Assembly: GCA_025175895.1 (NCBI GenBank)
Contig: CM046001.1
Span: forward strand, 27,724,314-27,788,313
From: Wurfbainia villosa
Lineage: Eukaryota; Streptophyta; Magnoliopsida; Zingiberales; Zingiberaceae
Reading direction: 5' to 3'
DNA: 64,000 bases
Shown here: positions 42,099 through 52,464 of the stretch, piece by piece
Numbering within the stretch: position 1 is the first letter of the stretch
Layout of the letters: every line of letters starts with the position of its first letter
The notes under the pieces: model-generated
What the model saw: only the letters and a program-made list of their open reading frames with translations
What the model was told of the DNA's origin: nothing
Database searches by the model: none
Position numbers and translations under genes: made by a program

Positions 42099-43370
42099 TT
42101 GTTGTTATATAACTTTGAATGGCGTACTTTATGGACTGGAACTTTGAGTAATGGCATTTATACGTTGGACGTATCCAGTGACATTTTCAATATCGAAGCG
42201 AGCAACACGCGTGCTCGAAAGGATAATCACATAGACTCCTATATGTGGCATTGTCGTCTTGGCCATATAAGCAAGAAACGCATGTCCGAATTACACCGAT
42301 GTGGAATTCTGGAATCGTTTGAATTGGATTCATACGATACATGCGAATCATGCTTAAAAGGCAAGATGACTAAGTTACCTTTTACTGGAAAAGGTGAACG
42401 AGTGGGAGAGTTACTAGGTCTAGTACATACTGATGTATGTGGACCTATGTCAACTCAAGCATTAGGAGGCTATAGCTACTTCATTACCTTCACCGATGAT
42501 GACTCACGGTTTGGGTATGTGTTCTTGATGAAACACAAGTCTGAAGCCTTTGAAAGGTTCAAGGAATTCAGAAATGAAGTAGAGAAACAACATGACAAGA
42601 GTATTAAAATACTTCGATCGGATCGAGGTGGTGAATACTTAAGTCAAGAATTTCTTGATTATCTAAAAGACAATGGTATATTGTCTCAATGGACTCCGCC
42701 CTATACACCACAGCATAATGGTGTATCTGAGAGGCGTAACCGGACCTTGTTGGACATGGTCAGGTCAATGATGAATCATGCAACTCTTCCCAAGTCCTTT
42801 TGGGGCTATGCACTTCAGACAGCTGTTTACTTGTTAAACAGAATGCCTACCAAGGTAGTCTCAACTACTCCATATAAGATATGGAATGGTAAGAAACCTC
42901 ATGTATCTTACTTGAAGATATGGGGTTGTCCTGCTTATGTGAAGCGGACTGTATCAGACAAACTGGATGCTAAGTATGATAAATGTCTATTTATTGGATA
43001 CCCTAAGGAAACAAGGGGTTACCAATTCTATCATCCTGTGGAACAAAAGGTGTTTGTTTCAAGGCATGCTGTGTTTCTAGAGAAAGAGTTTCTCTTGCAA
43101 GAAAACAGTGGGAGTGTCGTCGAGCTTGAGGAGGCTCGAGAGACTCAAATACACATTGATGAGATACCTGGTGAAGCACAACAGCCGACAACTCATAGTG
43201 ATGAGCAATCGGCTGGACCTATTGTAACACCACATCTTCGTAGATCTGGTAGAACACGCAATATTCCTGAGAGATATGGATTTCTCGTAAGTGAATCGAA
43301 CGACGTGTTACTCATTGATGATGAGGAGCCTACCAGCATGAAGAAGGCCGATAAGTTCGTGAAGGGATAA
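42099..43370 (+). CDS. Copia gag-pre-integrase and integrase (A), open
   Basis: 423-codon open frame. GAG-pre-integrase zinc part: WHCRLGHISKKRMSELHRCG ... CESCLKGKMTKLPF (HHCC). Integrase core: LVHTDVCGPMSTQALGGYSY (first D), LRSDRGGEYLSQEFLDYLKD (second D), TPQHNGVSERRNRTLLDMVR (E), a complete DD35E set. The C-terminal linker (RRSGRTRNIPERYGFLVSES) leads to RT. It would insert element DNA into the genome. The start given is the frame opening; the true frame belongs to a longer polyprotein that is broken upstream and stops at 43370, just before RT. Confidence 0.82.
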   Translation: MLLYNFEWRTLWTGTLSNGIYTLDVSSDIFNIEASNTRARKDNHIDSYMWHCRLGHISKKRMSELHRCGILESFELDSYDTCESCLKGKMTKLPFTGKGERVGELLGLVHTDVCGPMSTQALGGYSYFITFTDDDSRFGYVFLMKHKSEAFERFKEFRNEVEKQHDKSIKILRSDRGGEYLSQEFLDYLKDNGILSQWTPPYTPQHNGVSERRNRTLLDMVRSMMNHATLPKSFWGYALQTAVYLLNRMPTKVVSTTPYKIWNGKKPHVSYLKIWGCPAYVKRTVSDKLDAKYDKCLFIGYPKETRGYQFYHPVEQKVFVSRHAVFLEKEFLLQENSGSVVELEEARETQIHIDEIPGEAQQPTTHSDEQSAGPIVTPHLRRSGRTRNIPERYGFLVSESNDVLLIDDEEPTSMKKADKFVKG

Positions 43371-43383
43371 GTGGCTTGGTGCC

Positions 43384-44860
43384 ATGAAGTCGGAAATGGA
43401 GTCCATGTATGAAAACCAAGTTTGGAACTTGGTTGACCCACCTGAAGGCATAAAGCCTATAGGGTGCAAGTGGGTTTTCAAGAAGAAAACCGACATGGAT
43501 GGTAATGTGATTACCTATAAGGCTAGATTGGTGGCGAAAGGATATCGTCAAAAGCAAGGTGTTGATTATGACGAAACCTATTCGCCTGTAGCTATGCTTA
43601 AATCCATTCGGATGCTCCTGGCCATAGCGGCTCATTATGATTATGAGATATGGCAGATGGATGTGAAAACAACTTTCCTTAATGGAAACCTGCTCGAGGA
43701 CGTGTATATGATACACCGAGGGTTTCACATCGGCTGATAAAACCAAGGTATGCAAATTGCGACGATCCATTTATGGATTGAAGCAAGCATCCAGAGTCGA
43801 ATATCCGCTTTGATGAGACAATCAAAAAGTTTGATTTCTCACAAAATCCGCATTTAACCTTGTGTGTACAAGAAGGTTAGTGGGAGGCAATGTGTTCCTA
43901 GTATTGTATGTCGATGACATATTACTTATAGGAAACGATGTTTCAATCTTACAATGCTTAAGGTTTGGTTATCCAAGACATTCTCCATGAAAGACTCGGG
44001 AGAAGCAACCTACATCCTGGATTAAGATCTATAGAGATAGATCAAACGGTTGCTTGGTCTTTCGCATTCATATATATAGACCGAAAAGCAAAGAGGTTTA
44101 GCATGTAATCCAAGAAAGGTTTCTACCCATCGTGCATGGGGTACACCTTTCAAGTCTATGTGTCCGCGCACGTAAGACGAGAGGATTTGCATGAGTAAGA
44201 TTCCCTATGCATCCGCAATAGGATCTATCATGTATGCTATGTTATGTACGAGGCCCGATGTATCGATGCCCGAGTGTCACGAGCAGATACCACCGATCCA
44301 GAATGGATCATTGGGCGGTCATAAGACGATCCTAAGTACTTGAGAAGAACTAAGGATGTGTTCCTAATATATGGAGAAGGGGACATGGTGATACGCGGTA
44401 TACGGATGCGCCTTCCCACAAGGATGATTCCTGTGTCTCACCGATAATGGTTCACCTTGAATGGGGGCGCAGTGAGTTGGAAAAGTTCCAAACAAGAGAT
44501 CGTGAGCGATTCTACCATCGAGGCGTAATATATTGCAGCTTCGAAGCAAAGGAAGCGGTTTGATCAAGAAGTTCGCTCATGAACTTGGTGTGATTCCGCC
44601 ATTGTTGAAGCAATACCGGCTCATCATGATAACAATGGAGCAATTGCACAGCGAAAGAGCCAAGGTCTCATCAACGATCCAAACATGTGCTTCACGCTAT
44701 CATCTTATCGAGAGATCATCGTAGGAACGAAATACAAATCGAGAAAATTCCCACCGAAAAGGAACTTAGCGGATCCTTTGACTAAAGCATTACCTCAAAG
44801 TAAGTTTGAGGGTCATGTTAGAGCTTATGGTATCGATACCGTAGCGATTGGCATTAGGCC
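43384..44860 (+). pseudogene. Copia reverse transcriptase/RNase H (A), many indels
   Basis: First part open to 43737: QVWNLVDPPEGIKPIGCKWV, VAKGYRQKQGVDYDETYSPV, IWQMDVKTTFLNGNLLEDVY. After that the frame breaks repeatedly. The polymerase motif LYVDDILLIGND is still readable near 43905, and NLADPLTKALPQSKFEGHV of the RNase H end near 44765-44820. Many differences from copy B are short indels at or next to CAG/CTG. Confidence 0.78.
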
Positions 44861-44871
44861 AAGTGGGAGTC

Positions 44872-45735
44872 TGTTAGTAATATATGAGAGATGTCCTAAG
44901 GCAATCGCCTTATGTATGAACCATTTATATGATAAATGAAGATTCACTATTTGAGTATACATGTCTTATGTATTTGATTTGATCTTAAACTCATTTACTG
45001 AATGTCCACGATACGATTCACAGCATGAGAGAATTTGTGATTGGATCACAACTAGTGAGTATCTCTACATGTGTAATTGTGATGTATCGGAATTATCCCT
45101 AGTCGATGAATTGATGGATTTGGACACCATCAATTCCGAGACTAGCACGAGGTATACCTTGGTGTATCCAAGCACCGATTCTCACCGGGCCGAGACATAG
45201 TGATGTCCGGAGTTGATCGTGGATGCTAGTTATGGTAACTAGTTCATTGGAGTGACCAGCCGTAAGACTTCATATGGTTCTCTGCATATATAGATATGTC
45301 AATGAAGTTCTTACCGTGGCTTAAGTGCGATGTTCCTTTGACTTGCGGTATTCAAGTCATCTTGATCATGGAGACTTATGCTTTGACATCTTAAGCAAAC
45401 ATCTCCGAGGAGATGTGGACCCGGGATGATTGGGTACAAGTCGAAGTGATCGAAGGTGTTTGAATAGCCTATAAAGGATTCACCACTCCTTGCGAGGAGA
45501 TGTATACCCATGGCCTCTCGTCGGATTGTTACTAAAGTCTTTGGCCAAAGCATTACATGTTTAGAGTAAGGTACTCTTCGATACATGTGGAGTAACTAGA
45601 ACTGTGAGGACGAGGAAATGATACTGGGCTAGGTGTGACGAGTCGTCACTAGTGGGACCGGCTACAATAGACCATGTCCTGAACCAAGTGGGTATAAGAT
45701 GAGTGAACACTATTCATTCGAGCCATCAAGGGTTC
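44872..45735 (+). repeat. Truncated 3' LTR of copy A
   Basis: Starts TGTTAGTAAT after the purine-rich AAGTGGGAGTC. Follows the 5' LTR for about 860 bp with indels, then at about 45728-45740 switches to reverse-oriented LTR sequence of copy B. About 1.35 kb of LTR is missing. Confidence 0.8.
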
Positions 45736-47402
45736 CAAACGACGCCCGAAGGAGAAGAAGCTGTCCAGAAATCTGGACAGCTTGGTGGAGGAGTAGGCGC
45801 CGGCCAAAAAAAGTAGAGAAAAGGCTCAGCTTGATGCCAAACGTATAGGAGATCACCGGTGGGTCTCCGGAGGTTCACGCTGAGCTTGGACGCCAAGCAA
45901 GTCTTGGACGGCAAGACAAGGTCAAGGGCGGCACGCTTGGATTGGCGCCAAAACTCTCCAAGGAGTGGGCGGCAACTCAAGGGCTATGGTTTGGATTAGT
46001 TAGGGCTTAACAATCCCTTAAGCCCTCTTTTATAGAGAACTAATTCTCTTAATGGTAAATGGATCATATCCATAAAGCCCGTTAACCCGCTCCATTAAGA
46101 TAAGTTAAAATAAACCAAACCATGATGGTTTATTTTAAGTTAAAACGAACCGAACCAACTTTTGGTTCATTCGTTTAAAATAAACCAAACCCTTTGGTTT
46201 ATTCTTATCCATTGGATTAGAACCAAACCATTTTGGTCCATCCATTATGTCTTCATAAGACGCCCATCCACGCTTCCATTGCGACTGAAACAATTTCATG
46301 CTCGCTTTATGTTTGGTCCAACCAAACATAGTTTCTCTCGGTCTGAGAATCCCATTCTCAAGCTCGTTTTAAATCCTTTGGATTACACTCAGGCGTGGTG
46401 ACCAAATAGGTTCTCGGCTTATGTTGGCCGCCTATAATTAACCATTAATTATAGAACGATCATGAGTGGCACCTAGTAGTACATCATGATCCCCAATTAA
46501 CCGAAAAGATCAACGGTTGATCCAGAACTATTTCTGAAACCCTTCAGTAGCTCGAATGAATCGTGCCCCCATTCCCTTCACTCATCTTATACCCACTTGG
46601 TTCGTGACATGGTCTATTGTGTCGGGCCTCACTAGGTCGACTCACGCCACACCTAGCCCAAGTATCATTTCTCGCCTACGGATTCTAGTTACTCCACATG
46701 TATCAAGAGTTTTACTCTAAACATGTAATGCTTTGGCCAAAGACTTTAGTAACAATCCGACGAGAGGCCATGGGTATACATCTCCTCAAGAAGGAGTGGT
46801 GAACTTTATAGGCTATTCAAACACCTTTCGATCACTTCGACTTATACCCAATCATCCCGGTCCACATCTCCTTAGAGATGTTTGCTTAAGATGTCAAAGC
46901 ATAAGTCTCCATGATCAAGATGACTTGAATACCGCAAGTCAAAGGAACATCGCACTTAAGCCACAAGAAGAACTTCATCGACATATCTATATATGCAGAG
47001 AACCATATGAAGTCTTACTACCGTCACTCCAATGAACTAGTTACCATAACTAGCATCCACGATTAACTCCGACATCACTATGTCTCCACCAAAGGAGAAT
47101 CACCGCTGATACACCAAGAGTATACCTCGCTAGTCTCAACAGTAATTGATGGTGTCCAAATCCATCAATTCATCGACTAGGATAATTCGATACATCACAA
47201 TTACACATGTAGAGATACTCACTAGTTGTGATCCAATCACAAATTCTCTCATGCCGTGAATCGATCGTGACATTCAGTAAATGAGTTTAAGATCCAATCA
47301 AATACATAAAACATGTATACTCAAATAGTGAATCTTCATTTATCATATAAATGGTTCATACATAAGGCGATTGCCTTAGGACATCTCTCATATATTACTA
47401 AT
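45736..47402 (-). repeat. Truncated 3' LTR of copy B
   Basis: The minus strand starts TATTAGTAATATATG at 47402 (G-to-A in the terminal TG) after the purine tract, and runs to the junction. TATA box 46027-46034. Hairpin AAGCTGTCCAG/CTGGACAGCTT at 45758-45783, about 25 bp from the junction. Confidence 0.8.
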
Positions 47403-47417
47403 AGACTCCCACTTGGC

Positions 47418-48850
47418 CTAATGCCAATCGCTACGGTATCCAATACCATAAGCACCAACATGACCCTCAAACTTACTTTGAGGTAATGCTTTAGTCAAAG
47501 GATCCGCTAAGTTCCTTTCAGTGGGAATTTTCTCGATTTGTATTTTATGATCTCTCCGATAAGATGATAGCATGTTTGGATCGTTGATGAGACCTTGCAA
47601 TTGCTCCATTGTTGTCGCAGTAGACCGATAGTGCTTCAACAATGGCCTGAATCACACCAAGTTCATGAACGGACTTCTTGATCCAAACCGCCTTTCACGC
47701 TCCGGCCGCAATATATTCGCCTCGTGGTAGAATCCGCCATGCCTCTTGTTTGGAACTTTTCCAACTCATCGCGCCCATTCAAGGTGAACACGATCCGCAT
47801 CGAGACATGAATCATCCTTGTCTCTCGAAGCCGCATCCGATACCCGCCGTATCACCATGTCCCTTCTCCATATATTAGGAACACATCCTTAGTTCTTCTC
47901 AAGTACTTAAGGATCGCCTTAATACACCCAATGATCCATTCCTCGATCGATCCGGTATCCGCCGTGACACTCGTGAGCATACGATACATCGGGCCTCGTG
48001 ACATAACATAGCATACATGATAGATCCTATCATGATGCATAGGAATCTTACTCATGCAAATCCTGCGCGGACACATAGACTTTGAAAGGTGTACCCCATG
48101 CCCGATGGCGATAACCTTTCTTGGATTCCGACATGCTAAACCTCTTTAGCACTGCCTATATATGTAGATCGCGAAAGACCAAGCAACCGCTTCGATCTAT
48201 CTCTATAGATCTTAATCCCAAGGATGTAGGTTGCTTCTCCTGTGTCTTTCATGGAGAATGTCTTGATAACCAAACCTTAATCGATCAGAAGATTGAACAT
48301 CGCTTCCTATAAGTAATATGTCATCGACATACAATACTAGGAACACGATCGCACTCCCACTAACCTTCTTGTACACACAAGGTTCGCTCCGATTTTGTGA
48401 GAAATCAAACTTTTTGATCGTCTCATCAAAACGGATATTCCAGCCTCGGATGCTTGCTTCAATCCATAAATGGATCGCCGCAATTTGCATACCTTGGTTT
48501 TATCAACCGATGTGAAACCTCAGTGTATCATATACACGCCCTCGAGCAGTTTCCATTAAGGAAAGCTATTTTCACATCCATCCGCCATATCTCATAATCA
48601 TAATGAGCCGCTATGGCCGTGAGCATCCGAATGGATTTAAGCATAGCTACAGCTAATAGGTTTCGGCCATAATCAACACCTTGCTTTTGACGCATATCCT
48701 TTCGCCACCAATCTAGCCTTATAGGTAATCACATTACCATCCATGTCGGTTTTCTTCTTGAAAACCCACTTGCACCCTATAGGCTTTATGCCTTCAGTGG
48801 GTCAACCAAGTTCCAAACTTGGTTTTCACATGGAATCCATTTCCGACTTC
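47418..48850 (-). pseudogene. Copia reverse transcriptase/RNase H (B), broken
   Basis: Right to left: the start corresponding to the A phrase KWVFKKKTDMDGNV near 48760, FDETIKKFDFSQNRSEPCVY and VFLVLYVDDILLIGSDVQSS (48490-48212, with the YVDD site), a degenerate middle, and HKIQIEKIPTERNLADPLTK to SKFEGHVGAYG (47642-47418). Numerous frameshifts. Confidence 0.75.
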
Positions 48851-49052
48851 ATGGCACCAAGCCACTTATCCCTTTCTGAACTTGTCAAGACTTCTTCATA
48901 ACTGTAGGCTCTCATCATCAATGAGTAACACGTCGCTCGATTCACTTACGAGAAATCCATATCTCTCGTGAATATTTCGTGGTTCTACCGTGATCTACGA
49001 AGATGTGGTGTTACAATAGGTCCAAATTGATTGCTCATCACTATGAGTTGCC

Positions 49053-50276
49053 TCAGGCTTCACCGTGTATCTCATCAATGTCTATTTGAGTCTCTCGAGC
49101 CTCCTCAAGCTCGACGACACTCCCAATCGCTTTTCTTGCAAGAGAAACTCTTTCTCTAGAAACACAAAGATGCCTTGAAACAAACACCTTTGTTCCACAG
49201 ATGATAGAATTGGTAACCCCTTGTTTCCTTAGGGTATCCAATAAATAGACATTTATCGACTTAGCATCCAGCTTGTCTCGATATACCGCTTCACATAAGG
49301 TGATAACCCCATATCTTCAAGTAAGATACATGAGGTTTCTTACCATTCCATATCTCATATGGAGTAGGTTGAGACTACCTGTAGGCATTCTGCTTAACAA
49401 GTAAACAAACTCAAGTGCATAACCCCAAAAGGACTTGGGAAGAGTCGCATGATTCATCATTGACCTGACCATGTCCAACAAGGTCCGGTTACGCCTCTCA
49501 GATACACCATTATGCTGTGGTGTATAGGGCGGAGTCCATTGAGACAATATGCCATTGTCTCTTAGATAATCAAGAAACTCTTGACTTAAGTATTCACCTC
49601 CTCGATCCGATCGAAGTATTTTAATACTCTTGTCATGTTGTTTCTCTACTTCATTTCTGAATTCCTTGAACCTTTCAAAGGCTTCAGACTTGTGTTTCAT
49701 CAAGAACACATACCCAAACCGTGAGTGATCATCGGTGAAGGTAATGAAGTAGCTATAGCCTCCTAATGCTTGAGTTGACATAGGTCCACATACATCAATA
49801 TGTACTAGACCTAGTAACTCTCCCACTCGTTCACCTTTTCCAGTAAAAGGTAACTTAGTCATCTTGCCTTTTAAGCATGATTCCAGAATTCCACATCGGT
49901 GTAATTCGGACATGCGTTTCTTGCTTATATGGCCAAGACGACAATGCCACATATAGGAGTCTATGTGATTATCCTTTCGAGCACGCGTGTTGCTCGCTTC
50001 GATATTGAAAATGTCACTGGATACGTCCAACGTATAAATGCCATTACTCAAAGTTCCAGTTCCATAAAGTACGCCATTCAAAGTTATATAACAACAATTG
50101 TTACTAAACGTTAAATGGAAACCATTTCTATTTAAGCAGGAAATAGAAACAATGTTCTTTATTAGAGAAGGAACATAATAGCAATTGTCCAGTTCCAAGA
50201 CTAGTCCACTAGGAGCTTCAAAGAAATAAGTTCCGATGGCGATCGCAAAGAACCTTGCTCCATTGCCAACTCGCAA
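49053..50276 (-). pseudogene. Copia integrase (B), shortened
   Basis: Open 50276-49317. Contains WHCRLGHISKKRMSELHRCG, then GILESCLKGKMTKLPF (a 33-bp deletion between two GAATC repeats removes the FELDSYDTC residues of copy A, including one zinc-ligand Cys), IDVCGPMSTQALGGYSYFIT, RSDRGGEYLSQEFL, TPQHNGVSERRNRTLLDM. The DD35E residues remain. A frameshift near 49317 separates the C-terminal part (49241-49053). Confidence 0.8.
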
Positions 50277-50489
50277 ATTTGACTCTCGACAAGTCTTCTT
50301 CTATTCCTTAGCCCTGTATGTCATTACATATATGTGAGCTACACCCAAGATCCAATACCCAAGTGTCTAAGGAAATAGAATGACAATCAATAACGAAGAT
50401 ACGAAGAGGATGGGGCATCGGATGCCTTCTTCTTCTTCATGGACTCAAGATAAATCTTGTGGCCTTCCTTGCCCTGATGATGGCAAGTG

Positions 50490-51183
50490 CCCTTTATAGG
50501 GTTCCGCCTTCTTTGCCTTTTTCTTTCCTTTCTTCATTCTTTTGCCTTCCTCTTAGAACCTTTCTTTGAGGAATCAACTCAATGTAACCGCCTTCTCCTC
50601 ATGCTTTACGTAAGGCTCCACGGTCTTTCAAAGATATTAAGGAGCTCGGAATGGTGGATTCCAATTTGTTCATCCGATAGTTCATCACAAATTGCGAAAC
50701 TCTTGGGCAAACAATGCAGAATTAAGTCAATACTTAACTCATGATCCATCACAAAACCGAGGGTAGCTAGCTGATGTACCTGCTCATCTTTAGCACAAAC
50801 TGCACTCTGACGAACCTTCTTGCATCTTCGTAGTGAAGAGGAGCCTAGAGACCTCGAACCTTCGGATCTCGCTTGCTCATCGAACAACTCATGAAGATGG
50901 AAGACCATAGTATTAGCATCCATATGCTCATGCCGCTGTAGCTGTACCATCGCCGCTAGCATGATGCAACTCGCCACGGGACCGCCACATGTTTCTGATA
51001 GACCAACATTTGGTCTGAAGTTTCATCGTCCTTAGGACGGTCAGGAAGAGGCTCTTCAAGGACATATGCAAGCTTTTCCGCCTTGAGAACAATTCTCAGG
51101 TTTCTAAGCCAGTCCAGGAAGTTAGGCCCAGTCAGTTTGTTCGAATCCAAAATAGTGCGCAAATTCAAAGATGTCATGATCAA
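50490..51183 (-). pseudogene. Copia gag (B), frameshifted
   Basis: N-terminus 51183-50956 reads MTSLNLRTILDSNKLTGPNF, LDWLRNLRIVLKAEKLAYVL and EEPLPDRPKDDETSD. The next frame, 50977-50606, has QRHEHMDANTMVFHLHELFD and ATLGFVMDHELSIDLILHCL. The lysine-rich end lies to about 50490. Confidence 0.78.
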
Positions 51184-51355
51184 TTTATTGACCTAGAAAT
51201 ACAAAACGAGCATATATGAGAAAATGATTTTAAAATGCATCAATATACATTTATAAATCCCATTTATTTTTCGAATTCAAAAACCCCAAAATCACTTCGG
51301 GAGATCGTAGGTCCATCTCCGAATGGGCTGATATCCATCATAGTTATGAACAACC

Positions 51356-51767
51356 TTGGAGAGAGTCCAACAAGCCATTCATAACTACGACGGTAGGTAT
51401 CATCTATACCGATTGCATATCCCGTATATGCAACTATCACAATGTGCTATCAACTAATTGAATGTTCACACATACATCGGGTTGTTAACACATTAACAAG
51501 TATGCATCATATGCATAGCACCCAACTTCACCTCCCTTTACATCGACCTTGGAGAGAGTCCAACAAGCCGATGCTCCAGGTTAAAGCCAACCCATTAATC
51601 AGGACATAGTTTTAATATGGTTAGAGCGCATTCAACCAATTAGCCCAACTTGGAGAGAGTCCAACAACCAAAGCTAACGATTGACCTCTGACTCTTACCA
51701 TATTAGTATTAAACTATTCCATGGTTTGAACATATTCAGGTTAGAGCCGGGCTCGGAGAGAGTCCAA
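51356..51767 (-). repeat. Four hairpin motifs in the leader of copy B
   Basis: Reverse complement TTGGAGAGAGTCCAA at 51356-51370, 51549-51563 and 51650-51664. The fourth (51753-51767) reads TCGGAGAGAGTCCAA. Same order and spacing as in copy A. Confidence 0.7.
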
Positions 51768-52449
51768 CAACCCAAACAAGAAACAGAACTCTGGTTCTAA
51801 CCATATTAATGGAAGGTGTAGGCTTTAATATTGATTAAGGGTTTTTATGTCTCATCCTCTTTGCATGCAAATAACTATTATCTACATGGCATGGCATACA
51901 TGGCATACATCTACATGTCACGACACGCATGGCATAATGTTATGCATCTAATGCAATTACATGGCATACAATTATGTCATGTCTATATTTCCTTATATGT
52001 CATAACTATTTATGGAAATAAAATATGTTTAAGATTTGATTCTCCAAATCAAATCATAATTAAATTAGGAAACAAATTTCCAAATCTAATCACATATTTT
52101 ATTCATGGAATTATTTGATTAAGGAAAATCTATTTAGGAAACCAATTTCCTAAATCATTAAAACTACTTATGGAAATAAAATATTTTAAGATTTGATTTC
52201 AAATCAAATCATGATTAAATTAGGAAACAAATTTCCAGAATCTAATCAAATATTTTATTTATGGAAAATATCAATTTCCATAAATACTTCCAACTTTCCA
52301 AAAGTGGAAGATTTCCATAAATACTTCTAGACTTTCCAAAATTGAAAAATTTCCATAAATACTTCTAAATTTCCAAAATTTAGAAAATTTCCAGAAATAC
52401 ATTATGACTATCGCAAAACCATTTTTACGATTATGTCGAAACACAACCT

Positions 52450-52461
52450 GGCTCGATACCA
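52450..52461 (-). other. Damaged primer-binding site (B)
   Basis: The minus strand reads TGGTATCGAGCC where copy A has TGGTATCAGAGCC. A CAG triplet has lost two bases net of context. Confidence 0.7.
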
Positions 52462-52464
52462 TCA

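Larger units (their letters stand above)
37505..45735 (+). mobile_element. Ty1/Copia element, copy A of inverted pair, 3' LTR truncated
   Basis: Plus strand: 5' LTR 37505 to about 39707, primer site 39711-39722, long leader with repeated hairpins, gag 40997-41800, protease about 41838-41885, integrase 42099-43370, RT 43384 on, RNase H to about 44860, and the first 860 bp of the 3' LTR (44872-45735). It then joins copy B of the same family in reverse. Both copies share order and protein phrases; they differ by substitutions and many short indels. Confidence 0.85.
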
